This document shows positions 16,461-24,345 of a stretch of DNA of 64,000 nucleotides, in pieces. Under the pieces are notes generated by a model. The model did not search any database. It was not told where the DNA came from and saw only the letters and a program-made list of their open reading frames with translations. Positions within the stretch are counted from its first letter, which is position 1; the number at the start of each line of letters is the position of its first letter. The position numbers were made by a program, and so were the translations under genes. The stretch lies in the NCBI RefSeq assembly GCF_022662475.1, contig NZ_JAKNQQ010000007.1, positions 1 to 64,000 of the forward strand. Direction: 5' to 3'. This DNA is from Sphingomonas sp. TREG-RG-20F-R18-01. GTDB taxonomy: Bacteria; Pseudomonadota; Alphaproteobacteria; Sphingomonadales; Sphingomonadaceae.

Positions 16461-18194
16461 TCAGAACAAACCATCGCAATCGACGAGATCATTTGTTCTC
16501 TCAACCGGGAAGCCTTGTTCGGACGAAACCGCAACAATCCCGCTATGGACTTGGCGTTCGCTAGACATCGTATAAGTTCGGCTAATGTCTTGCAAAACTC
16601 GAGAGGCTTGCTCGGTCAACAATGTGTCACCCTGTCCACAGGACTTTGCCAAGCCTTCACTACGGGCAACGATTTCGAGCATTGGGTCGGAAAAGACCGT
16701 CTCGCATTCAACCGCACCGATCATTTCATCAACGAGGTCACGGATCATTACGGCGTGACGATCAAGCCCTGACATACCCTCACGGGTCAACTGCGCACCG
16801 GCGCGGATGACGTCCAACGCCGTTTCAAGCGTGCCGTCCCGAGGCGTTTCGCTTTCCGACTCCGAACTGATCGCGCCTGCGGCGGAGTTCAATCGTTCAA
16901 AGGCAGTGGCGACCGATCCCGACACCGATTCCAATGTCTTGACGAGGCCACGGATCTCCGCGGCGATCCGAGCAAGTCCATCCCCGGCGCGCCCCATTCG
17001 GTACGAGCGCAAGTCGGTATTCCATGCCATGATCTGGACGTCGTTTGTGACGCGGTAGATCGTGGTCAATCGCTGGCCCAGACGCTCGACCGTGACCGAT
17101 GCCTCGGCACCGAGCCGGGTCGATCGGGTATCCGCGTCGCGCAAGCGCGCTGTAACGGAGTCCACCTCGGCAACACTCTGTTCGAGGACTTCGAGAAACG
17201 CTGCGTGACTGCCGCGTTCGACAGCGCCCTCGTCACTGAGCAACAGCATCGCGGCGAGCTGCGCACCGATGCTCTGGAAGCTCGTGGCCAACAGGCGCGA
17301 CTGGTGCTGGAAGTCCTGCGTGGCATCGGCGACCTGCGCTGCCAAGAGTGACAGTCCCTGACCCATCAGCGCGGCGGCCGCGGTTGAATCAGGCGTAATA
17401 TCGGAATCGGCAAGCGCTGCGTCGAGGATGCGGCAGATCTGCGCGGCATGTTCAAGCCGCTGCCGCGTGATGTCGCCGATCTGCATTGCGCCATGCGACG
17501 CCGACAGTTTCGTGCGGATGTCTCGCGCGACGGTGGCGATCCTGTCGGCGCGATCGGCCGTATCGACCTGGTTGTTCTGCAACCCGATCGCATCCGCGGC
17601 GAGCTTGTCGGGCACATGCGGGCACAGGCGCGCGCATTCGGATGCCAGGACACGATTGACCTCGACTACGCAGGGGACCGTTGCCGCCAATTGCGCAACC
17701 TCCTTGCTGATCTGGTGCATTTCCCGCTCGCTCACGTCGAGCTTCGCAATCATTGCATCGGCGAAATCGGAATACCCCGGCGCTCCCGCGGCGGCGACCT
17801 TGATGTTACGGCCGCAGATCTGCAGGAAATCGAGCGTCCGGTCGACGCGGAGTACTTCGTCCTGCACCGTGCTAGTCGCCTGCTGGATGATATCCAGCGA
17901 CCGTTGCCGGTCGGCCTGGACCACCGGCAATCGCGCGAGGCGATCGGCATTGCCCTGCATCGTCGCGATCGCGCGATCGGCGGCTTCCCGGTCGAGTGCG
18001 TTGGTCACGCGGTCAAGACTGGCGATCAGCTTTTCGACGATGTCATAGGCGTGCGCCAGCGAGTGCCCGGCATCGACGAAGCGCTTGTCGAGACCGCTTG
18101 CGACCAGGTCGAGTTCGGCCTCCAGCGCGTTCAAGGCTGGCCCCAGCGCCGCTACGACATCAGGCACCAGCACCTCCTGTTCGACCCATTCCAT
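16461..18194 (-). CDS. soluble chemoreceptor-like helical protein, divergent, last gene of the che operon
   Basis: A 577-residue protein with no signal peptide or membrane segment and mostly heptad-like helical sequence. Near the middle, VQIMAWNTDLRSYRMGRAGDGLARIAAEIRGLVKTLESVS aligns by eye to the receptor hairpin [28 protein letters not shown], but the most conserved residues ([11 protein letters not shown]) are replaced. This suggests a relative of cytoplasmic methyl-accepting proteins that may no longer bind CheA/CheW in the usual way. It starts 11 bp after cheB with AGGGG before the ATG, so it is co-transcribed with the chemotaxis genes. A role as a specialised receptor, a scaffold or a phosphorylated-regulator sink are all open. 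Function not assigned. Confidence 0.75.
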   Translation of the reverse strand: MEWVEQEVLVPDVVAALGPALNALEAELDLVASGLDKRFVDAGHSLAHAYDIVEKLIASLDRVTNALDREAADRAIATMQGNADRLARLPVVQADRQRSLDIIQQATSTVQDEVLRVDRTLDFLQICGRNIKVAAAGAPGYSDFADAMIAKLDVSEREMHQISKEVAQLAATVPCVVEVNRVLASECARLCPHVPDKLAADAIGLQNNQVDTADRADRIATVARDIRTKLSASHGAMQIGDITRQRLEHAAQICRILDAALADSDITPDSTAAAALMGQGLSLLAAQVADATQDFQHQSRLLATSFQSIGAQLAAMLLLSDEGAVERGSHAAFLEVLEQSVAEVDSVTARLRDADTRSTRLGAEASVTVERLGQRLTTIYRVTNDVQIMAWNTDLRSYRMGRAGDGLARIAAEIRGLVKTLESVSGSVATAFERLNSAAGAISSESESETPRDGTLETALDVIRAGAQLTREGMSGLDRHAVMIRDLVDEMIGAVECETVFSDPMLEIVARSEGLAKSCGQGDTLLTEQASRVLQDISRTYTMSSERQVHSGIVAVSSEQGFPVERTNDLVDCDGLF

Positions 18195-18205
18195 CGTTCA
18201 ACCCC

Positions 18206-19291
18206 TTATTGTGTCGCGGCGTACAGGACGTCGCGGGCGATATGACCGAGTGGCAGCACTCTTTCCGCCGCGCCTAGCGCGATGGCTTCCTTGGGCATGC
18301 CGAAAACGATCGACGTCGCTTCATCCTGCGCAAAGGTGCGAGCGCCGGCCTGTCTCATTTCAAGAAGACCGCGCGCACCGTCATCGCCCATCCCGGTCAT
18401 GATGACCCCCAGAGCGTTCGACCCCGCCGCCGTCGCCGCCGACCGGAACAGCACATCGACAGACGGGCGGTGCCGCGAGACCAGTGGTCCGTCACGGACC
18501 GTCACGAAGTAGCGCGTACCGCGCCGCTCGATCAGCATGTGCTTGCCGCCGGGTGCGATGAGGACATGACCCGGAAGCACGGGATCACCGTTCTCGGCTT
18601 CTTTCACGGTAACTTCGCAAAGCGAGTTCAGGCGATTGGCAAAGGCGCGCGTGAAGTTTTCGGGCATGTGCTGTACGACCACGACCCCGGGCGCGGTCGC
18701 GGGAAGCGCTTCCAGAACCGTACGCAGCGCCTCGGTCCCGCCGGTTGACGCGCCGAGACACACGAGCCGTTCGGTCTCGCGGGTCATGCCCCGGCCGCTT
18801 GGCGGCGGGAGGACGGCGTCTGCGGTCAGCTTCTGCTCTGGCGGCCCGGCCCGCCCGGCTCGCGCCGAACGCATGTTGACGCGCACCCTCGCCGCAGCCT
18901 TGATGACGTCGCGGATCTGGAGATTGTGATCGCTGAGATGCTCGGCCAGTCCGACGCGCGGTTTCAGGATCACGTCGACCGCCCCCGCTTCGAGTGCCTG
19001 GACCATCGTGTCCGAGCCCTGTTCGGTCAGTGACGAGCACATCACTACCGGGAGCGGACATTGCGCCATCAGTTTGCGCAGGAAGGTGATGCCGTCCATC
19101 CGCGGCATTTCGACGTCGAGCGTGATGACGTCGGGCACTTCCTCCTGGATGCGTTTGGCAGCACCAAAGGCGTCGGCGGCGGTCCCGATGACGACGATGT
19201 TGGGGTCCTCTTCGAGGATCGTCTTCATCGCATGGCGCGCGACCGCCGAATCGTCGATGATGAGGACACGGATCTGTTCTCGACCAGCCAT
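18206..19291 (-). CDS. cheB: CheB chemotaxis protein-glutamate methylesterase
   Basis: A 361-residue two-domain enzyme. The N-terminal receiver has IIDDSAVARH and the phosphoacceptor region ITLDVEMPRMDG (Asp 59). After a linker, the methylesterase domain has the catalytic serine in CLGASTGGTEAL, the histidine in VVQHMP and the aspartate in MTGMGDDGARGL. It removes methyl groups from chemoreceptors and deamidates glutamines, giving adaptation together with CheR. The ATG at 19291 lies three bases after the cheR stop; a TTG one codon before is less likely. Confidence 0.96.
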   Translation of the reverse strand: MAGREQIRVLIIDDSAVARHAMKTILEEDPNIVVIGTAADAFGAAKRIQEEVPDVITLDVEMPRMDGITFLRKLMAQCPLPVVMCSSLTEQGSDTMVQALEAGAVDVILKPRVGLAEHLSDHNLQIRDVIKAAARVRVNMRSARAGRAGPPEQKLTADAVLPPPSGRGMTRETERLVCLGASTGGTEALRTVLEALPATAPGVVVVQHMPENFTRAFANRLNSLCEVTVKEAENGDPVLPGHVLIAPGGKHMLIERRGTRYFVTVRDGPLVSRHRPSVDVLFRSAATAAGSNALGVIMTGMGDDGARGLLEMRQAGARTFAQDEATSIVFGMPKEAIALGAAERVLPLGHIARDVLYAATQ

Positions 19292-19294
19292 CAA

Positions 19295-20167
19295 TCAGCT
19301 CCGCTTGAAAACGGTGTTGGCGACCGGGACGAGCGGAACGTCGAGCCCGGCGATCGATTCGGAATGCCCTAGAAACAGATAGCCGCCAGGTGCCAGGTTC
19401 CTGACCAGCTTCAACACGACATCGTGCTGGGTTTGCTTGTCGAAGTAGATGAGGACGTTGCGGCAGAAGATCAGATGCATCGGCTCGCCCACCGGATATT
19501 TTTCGTCCATCAGGTTAAGGCGTGCGAAGGCAATCGCACGGCGCAATTCGGGCACCACGCGGACTTCGCGTCGCGCCGAATCTCGCGATTCCATCAGATA
19601 TTTTCGGCGCAACGTCGCCGGGATCGGATCCGCCAGGTCGGACGGGTATATGCCGAGCCGGGCAGTCTCGAGCACCTCGGTGTCGAGGTCGGTCGCCAGG
19701 ATACTGTAGGTGAAGCCGCGCCGCGTGCTGGCGAACCCGTCGAGCAGCATCGCCATTGTATAGGGTTCGGGCCCGGTCGAGCAGGCGACACTCCACGCAC
19801 GGATCGTGCGCAGATAGTCCGCCTCGAACGTGGGGAGGGCAACGTCGCGCAGGAAATCGAAATGGACTGGCTCGCGGAAGAAGTCGGTCTTGTTGGTCGT
19901 CACTGCGTTGATCAGGTGACGCCCTTCCTCGTCGAGCGTGTTGCCCGTCAGAACATGGCGGCAGTAAGCGTCGAGCGTATCGAACCCCAGCGCGCGCTGG
20001 CGACGGCGTAGCCGGCCCTCCAGCATCGTCTTCTTGCTGAGTGGCATCCGAATGCCCGCATAATCGAAGATATAGTCAGCCAGACTTGCGAAATCGCGCG
20101 GGCTGATCTGGTCCATGCTGATGGCGGACGGCTTCAGGGTCGGGGGGGCGAGGGACAAGGGAGCCAT
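19295..20167 (-). CDS. cheR: CheR chemotaxis protein methyltransferase
   Basis: A 290-residue S-adenosylmethionine-dependent methyltransferase of receptor glutamates. The N-terminal helical part carries LEGRLRRRQRALG, followed by NAVTTNKTDFFREPVHFDFL, the SAM site SVACSTGPEPYTMAM, ILATDLDTEVLETAR and IFCRNVLIYFDKQTQ. The SAM loop has GPE where GEE is usual, a mild change. I chose the ATG at 20167; a TTG at 20194 extends the frame. It lies between cheW and cheB on the same strand. Confidence 0.95.
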   Translation of the reverse strand: MAPLSLAPPTLKPSAISMDQISPRDFASLADYIFDYAGIRMPLSKKTMLEGRLRRRQRALGFDTLDAYCRHVLTGNTLDEEGRHLINAVTTNKTDFFREPVHFDFLRDVALPTFEADYLRTIRAWSVACSTGPEPYTMAMLLDGFASTRRGFTYSILATDLDTEVLETARLGIYPSDLADPIPATLRRKYLMESRDSARREVRVVPELRRAIAFARLNLMDEKYPVGEPMHLIFCRNVLIYFDKQTQHDVVLKLVRNLAPGGYLFLGHSESIAGLDVPLVPVANTVFKRS

Positions 20168-20233
20168 CTCCAGTGAGCGGATGGTCCCGCGCAAGCCGGG
20201 ACCATCGGGGTTAGGTTCGGCGACCGGATCGCG

Positions 20234-20710
20234 TCACGCGGCGGCGGCGACCAGCGCCGCGGTGTCGGCACCGGAAAAGATTTGAGCGACATCGACCAGT
20301 ACGACGAAACCCTCGGCGCGCTTGACCACGCCAGCGATATAGCGCGAGGGCCAGCGTATCCCGATGTCAGGCGCATCGCCGATGTGACGGCAATCGAACG
20401 TGCTGACCTCCAGCACGCGATCGACGACCAGCCCAAGCACTAGCGTACGTCCGTCGACCGGAACATCGACCACGAGGATCCGCGTGCTCGGGGTCGGTGC
20501 GACATGCGGCAGGCCGAGCCGTAGCCGCAGGTCGATCGTCGTTATGCCTTCGCCGCGCAGATCGGTTAGCCCCATCAGATAGTCGGGGCCGTTCGGAATG
20601 CGGAAGGTCTCGCTCCAGTCGAGGATCTCGCGCACCAGTCCGACCGGCACCGCGAAGGTTTCCGCACCTAGGCCGAAGGTCACGGCCTGAAGTTCGCCTG
20701 CGATTCTCAT
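20234..20710 (-). CDS. cheW: CheW-like coupling protein (second copy)
   Basis: A 158-residue CheW domain protein that links receptors to CheA. Motifs are VTFGLGAETFAVPVGLVREIL, YLMGLTDLRGEGITTIDLRLRLGLP and a C-terminal RYIAGVVKRAEGFVVLVDVAQIF. It follows another cheW gene on the same strand; having two CheW proteins lets different receptors or arrays be coupled separately. The ATG at 20710 starts at MRIAGELQ, where homology begins. Confidence 0.93.
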   Translation of the reverse strand: MRIAGELQAVTFGLGAETFAVPVGLVREILDWSETFRIPNGPDYLMGLTDLRGEGITTIDLRLRLGLPHVAPTPSTRILVVDVPVDGRTLVLGLVVDRVLEVSTFDCRHIGDAPDIGIRWPSRYIAGVVKRAEGFVVLVDVAQIFSGADTAALVAAAA

Positions 20711-20781
20711 GCCGCGCGCCTTGCGATAAGCGTGTCGGCCAAGTGTCGTTCGACAAGAGCGTTCATGACGGCTCATCCAAC

Positions 20782-21303
20782 CTAGAGAAGTGCGGGGGCA
20801 AGGACGGCGGGTGCACCCCGACCGCCCAGCAGCGGGTCAAAGATCTTGGCGATATTGGCGACGACGATGACGCCCTGCGGGGTGCGCACCAGCTCGCGGA
20901 TATAATCGCGACGCCAGCGCAGGCCGACCGTCGGCGGGGTCTCGCTCGCGTCGCGGTGCAGCGTCGCCACTTCGTGAACTTTGTCGGTGCGGATGCCGAT
21001 TTGCGTCTGCATGCCGTCGACGTCGAGTTCGACAACCACGATGCGGCTGTCCATCGTCGACTCTGCCGAAGGCAGGCCGAATGCGAGCCGAAGGTCTGCG
21101 ATAGGAATGATCTTGCCCCGGAAGTTTGCGACGCTGGCAACAAGCCGGTCCGCGCCGGGGACGACCGTTTCGGGCAGCAGGTCGAGAATTTCGCGGACGA
21201 GCACTGCCTCAACCGCGAACTTCTCGGTTTGCAGATCGAACGTCAGCACTTCGAGCCGCCCATCCTCGTCCCATTGGGTTTGAGATGATTTTTCCATGGT
21301 CAT
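20782..21303 (-). CDS. cheW: CheW-like coupling protein (first copy)
   Basis: A 173-residue CheW domain protein. It has LTFDLQTEKFAVEAVLVREIL, VANFRGKIIPIADLRLAFGLP and the terminal YIRELVRTPQGVIVVANIAKIF. The ATG at 21303 overlaps the cheA stop (ATGA), which ties its translation to that of the kinase. It differs clearly from the second copy downstream, so the two are not a recent duplication. Confidence 0.94.
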   Translation of the reverse strand: MTMEKSSQTQWDEDGRLEVLTFDLQTEKFAVEAVLVREILDLLPETVVPGADRLVASVANFRGKIIPIADLRLAFGLPSAESTMDSRIVVVELDVDGMQTQIGIRTDKVHEVATLHRDASETPPTVGLRWRRDYIRELVRTPQGVIVVANIAKIFDPLLGGRGAPAVLAPALL

Positions 21304-23318
21304 CCAACGGCGCGCAGCCGCTCCTCCTGATGCTGGCCAAGCGCAACGAGCTGGACGACGTCGAGGATCAGCGCGACTCCTCCGTCCCCGAGGATCGTCG
21401 CACCGGCGAAAGTCGGGACGTTGCAATGCACCGGCGACATCGGCTTGATCACCGTCTGGTGGCTGCCGATGATCTGGTCGACCACCAGCCCGACCCGCTC
21501 GGTGCCGGTCGCGATGATGACGATCTTCTGGTGCAGGCTCGGCTTTGTGCCCGTGGCGAACATCTCGCGCAGCCGAACGAACGGCACGAGCCGGTCGCGC
21601 AGCGTGATGAAGCTGCGACCGCGCGAACGAAGGTCTTCCTCAAGGCTGAGCTCGATACATTCCTCGACCACGCCGAGCGGGATCACATATCGCCCGTCGC
21701 CGACACGGATCAGCAAGCCGTCGATGATCGCGAGCGTGAGCGGGATGCGGAGCGAGACCGTCGACCCCTGGCCAAGCACGCTGGCCACCTCGATCGTGCC
21801 GCGCAGGCTCTCGATCGTGCGTTTGACGACGTCCATCCCGACACCGCGACCGGACAGGCTGGTAATCTGCTGCGCGGTCGAAAAACCCGGATGGAAGATC
21901 ATCTGGAGCAGTTCCTGATCAGTCACGACCTGCCCGGGCTGGATCAACCCATGCGACTCCGCCTTCGCTCGAACGCGATCCCGGTCGATCCCGTGGCCGT
22001 CGTCGCGAATGCTGATGACGACCTCGCCGCCTTCCTGATGCGCCGACAGGCGCACCTGCCCGGCGACGGGCTTTCCGGCAGTGTCGCGCTGTTCGGGATG
22101 TTCGATCCCGTGATCGCAGGCGTTGCGGATCAGGTGAATCAGCGGATCGGCCAGCCGCTCGATGACGGTCTTGTCGACTTCGGTGGTTTCGCCTTCGGTC
22201 GACAGTTCGATCGTCTTGCCTGTATCGCGTGCAATGTCATGGACGAGGCGGCGGAAGCGGCCGAACAGCGTCGCGACCGGGACCATGCGAAGGACCATCA
22301 CCGTATCACGCAATTCACTCGCCAGCCGCTCAATTTCCTCCGAGATCGAATGCAGCGCGACGTCCGCCGCGCTGCCGCCACTACTGTGCGCAAGCTGCGA
22401 CAGGCGACTCTGCACAATGACGAGTTCGCCGACACGGTCCATCAACAGATCCAGCCGTTCGGCCGGTACCCGGACGCTTTCACCCGTCTTGGGTGTGCCA
22501 CGGCCGGTCGGGACCGCTGCCTGTTCGCGTTCCTGCCCCGCGGCCGTATCGACTGGCGCGGTTGTGTGGGTGGGCGCGGGAGCGGGCGCGAGAGAAAGCG
22601 GGAGCGCGGCAGGCGGGTCCTGCGCTTCGTCACCGCACTCACCACTGACCCCCTCGATCCTGAGATCCATGTCGTCGAGCACGAAGATGAAGACGTCCTC
22701 GATATCGCTTCTCGACATCGCGCCGCGCAATTCGACATCCCAGCCGATGGTGCACTCGGTCGGTACGAGGTCAGCCAGCAGCGGGATCTGATCAGTCCGG
22801 GCGACGATCCGGCAATCGCCCAGCGTGCGCAGTTCGTCGAGCAGTGCGAGCGGGTTGATGCCGTTCTGCATCGCCTCCGGCGGCAGCCGGAGCGACAGCC
22901 GCCATTGCTGGATCATGGGCGCTGGTGCCCTGGTCAGGGGCGGAGCCTCATCGAGCGCTGACTGCAGCTTCGTGAGGATCGTCTGGCCTTCCTCGTCGCA
23001 GGCGGTGCCGCCGCCTTCGATCAGCGCGCGCATGTGATCCTGCGCCGACAGGATCACCGATATCAGTTGCGGCGTCGCTGGTGTGAGGCCCTTGCGCACG
23101 CGGTCGAACGCGGTCTCGCAGTGATGCGTGAAACTGGCCAGCGCATCGAACCCGAACATCGCGCCCGAGCCCTTGAGCGTATGCAGGCCTCGGAACACGG
23201 CATCGATCAGTTCGTGATCGTTCAGCCGATGCCCTAGGTCGAGCAAGCCTTGCTCGATCTGCTCGAGCAACTCGCCCGCTTCGACGCGGAAGGCGGCGAC
23301 GGGATCGTTGTGGCTCAC
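21300..23318 (-). CDS. cheA: CheA chemotaxis histidine kinase
   Basis: A 672-residue kinase. An HPt (P1) domain carries the phosphorylated histidine in GLHTLKGSGAMFG (His 46). A middle domain (about 135-225), a Pro/Ala-rich linker, the dimerisation region, the ATPase core (HLIRNACDHGIEHP, ISIRDDGHGID, LSGRGVGMDVV) and the C-terminal CheW-like regulatory domain follow in the usual order. It autophosphorylates under receptor control and passes phosphate to CheY and CheB. The GTG start overlaps the cheY stop (GTGA) and the stop overlaps cheW, showing a tightly coupled operon. Confidence 0.96.
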   Translation of the reverse strand: MSHNDPVAAFRVEAGELLEQIEQGLLDLGHRLNDHELIDAVFRGLHTLKGSGAMFGFDALASFTHHCETAFDRVRKGLTPATPQLISVILSAQDHMRALIEGGGTACDEEGQTILTKLQSALDEAPPLTRAPAPMIQQWRLSLRLPPEAMQNGINPLALLDELRTLGDCRIVARTDQIPLLADLVPTECTIGWDVELRGAMSRSDIEDVFIFVLDDMDLRIEGVSGECGDEAQDPPAALPLSLAPAPAPTHTTAPVDTAAGQEREQAAVPTGRGTPKTGESVRVPAERLDLLMDRVGELVIVQSRLSQLAHSSGGSAADVALHSISEEIERLASELRDTVMVLRMVPVATLFGRFRRLVHDIARDTGKTIELSTEGETTEVDKTVIERLADPLIHLIRNACDHGIEHPEQRDTAGKPVAGQVRLSAHQEGGEVVISIRDDGHGIDRDRVRAKAESHGLIQPGQVVTDQELLQMIFHPGFSTAQQITSLSGRGVGMDVVKRTIESLRGTIEVASVLGQGSTVSLRIPLTLAIIDGLLIRVGDGRYVIPLGVVEECIELSLEEDLRSRGRSFITLRDRLVPFVRLREMFATGTKPSLHQKIVIIATGTERVGLVVDQIIGSHQTVIKPMSPVHCNVPTFAGATILGDGGVALILDVVQLVALGQHQEERLRAVG

Positions 23319-23683
23319 CGCCCGAGGACCTTACGGACGACCTTGATCAGCTGGTCGGGGACAAACGGCTTTACCAGCCAGCCGGTTGCGCCGGCCGCCT
23401 TGGCCTGCTGCTTCATCGCGTCCTCGGACTCGGTCGTCAGGAACAGGATCGGTGTGCCGCATTGTGCCGGGCTCTTGCGCAGCATGCGGATCATCGTCAG
23501 CCCGTCCATGTTGGGCATGTTGAGATCGGTGATGATCATGTCGAACTTGCTGCCATTGGCCTTGCTCAAGCCTTGCGCGCCGTCGGCAGCTTCGGTGACG
23601 GCATAGCCGGCACCGGTCAGTGCCATGCGGATGGCCATCCGCACGCTGTTCGAATCATCGACAATGAGAATGGATGCGGTCAT
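23315..23683 (-). CDS. cheY: CheY-type single-domain response regulator
   Basis: A 122-residue receiver. It shows ILIVDDSNSVR, the phosphoacceptor region ITDLNMPNMDG (Asp 53), FLTTESED and the conserved lysine in WLVKPF. It has no output domain and would act by binding a motor or another target. It overlaps the STAS gene before it and cheA after it by four bases each. A longer in-frame reading extending into the STAS gene is not needed. Confidence 0.95.
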   Translation of the reverse strand: MTASILIVDDSNSVRMAIRMALTGAGYAVTEAADGAQGLSKANGSKFDMIITDLNMPNMDGLTMIRMLRKSPAQCGTPILFLTTESEDAMKQQAKAAGATGWLVKPFVPDQLIKVVRKVLGR

Positions 23684-23991
23684 TGCGGCAGGTCTCCATG
23701 AAACCAGAACATTTGATCTGCTGGGGCGATATCGGTGAGGAAGCCGGCGCGCTCGAGCAGCATGGCCACTGCGTCGTTGGCCGGATGGGCGAGGCGCAGG
23801 CCCTTTCCATCCCGCTCGGCCTGATGGCGAGCGGCGCAGATGAGCTGCAGACAACTGACGTCGGCGTCTGCGACCTCGGTCACATCGAGTTCGACGGCAT
23901 CGTTCTGCTCGAGGTGTGCACCAAGTTCGGCGGCGAACGACGACACCGTCGCCGTTGTGACAATTGCCGGTACTAAGACTATCTGCGTCAT
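23680..23991 (-). CDS. STAS-domain protein of the chemotaxis operon
   Basis: A 103-residue single STAS domain (anti-sigma-factor-antagonist fold). The loop that holds the phosphorylated serine in SpoIIAA-type proteins reads VADADVSCLQLICAA, with a serine at about 46. Such proteins commonly head alphaproteobacterial che operons, where their role is not well defined. It is the first gene of the cheY-cheA-cheW run and overlaps cheY by ATGA. Confidence 0.85.
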   Translation of the reverse strand: MTQIVLVPAIVTTATVSSFAAELGAHLEQNDAVELDVTEVADADVSCLQLICAARHQAERDGKGLRLAHPANDAVAMLLERAGFLTDIAPADQMFWFHGDLPQ

Positions 23992-24345
23992 GCTTTTTCT
24001 CTTCGTCGCACTTGGCGGCTTGTCTGTTTTAAAACCTGGAAGTCTTGGTTTACCTTATAGAGCAGGAAGGCACGTCCGATCTCGGGCTGCTGTTTATTTT
24101 TGAAGGCTGGCGCACAGGCGCGGGCGAAGCCCGCGATGCGGGGGGGGGGGCGGGTGCGGCGTCGGCGTCGGTCGGCGCGACCCGCCGTTGTGCGACACGG
24201 CCCGCGCTCTTGGGGGCGCCAAAGGCGAACAGGTCACCTTGCGGTAACCTAGCTCGAACCTGTTTGCGGCGTTCGTTCCATCCGTGGAGTCACGCCTGGT
24301 GAGGGTGACTCTGCGGAGGGATCGGACGCCGCCAGACTAAGTCGA
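23992..24345. other. gap between receptor gene and che operon, with a G11 tract
   Basis: No gene is visible in these 354 bases. They must hold the promoter of the STAS-che operon (AT-richer part about 24020-24060). A run of 11 G occurs at 24140-24150 in a GC-rich stretch. Confidence 0.5.
24287..24311 (-). terminator. hairpin downstream of the chemoreceptor gene
   Basis: GAGTCAC and GTGACTC pair across an 11-base loop, 35 bp past the receptor stop. No T-run follows on the minus strand, so it may be a weak or factor-dependent terminator. Confidence 0.35.

Noticed and set aside
21126..22961. 611-residue open frame on the plus strand opposite cheA
   Set aside because: It is antisense to a gene with full CheA motifs, has no family pattern and shows the Arg/Asp-rich composition expected of GC-rich shadow frames.
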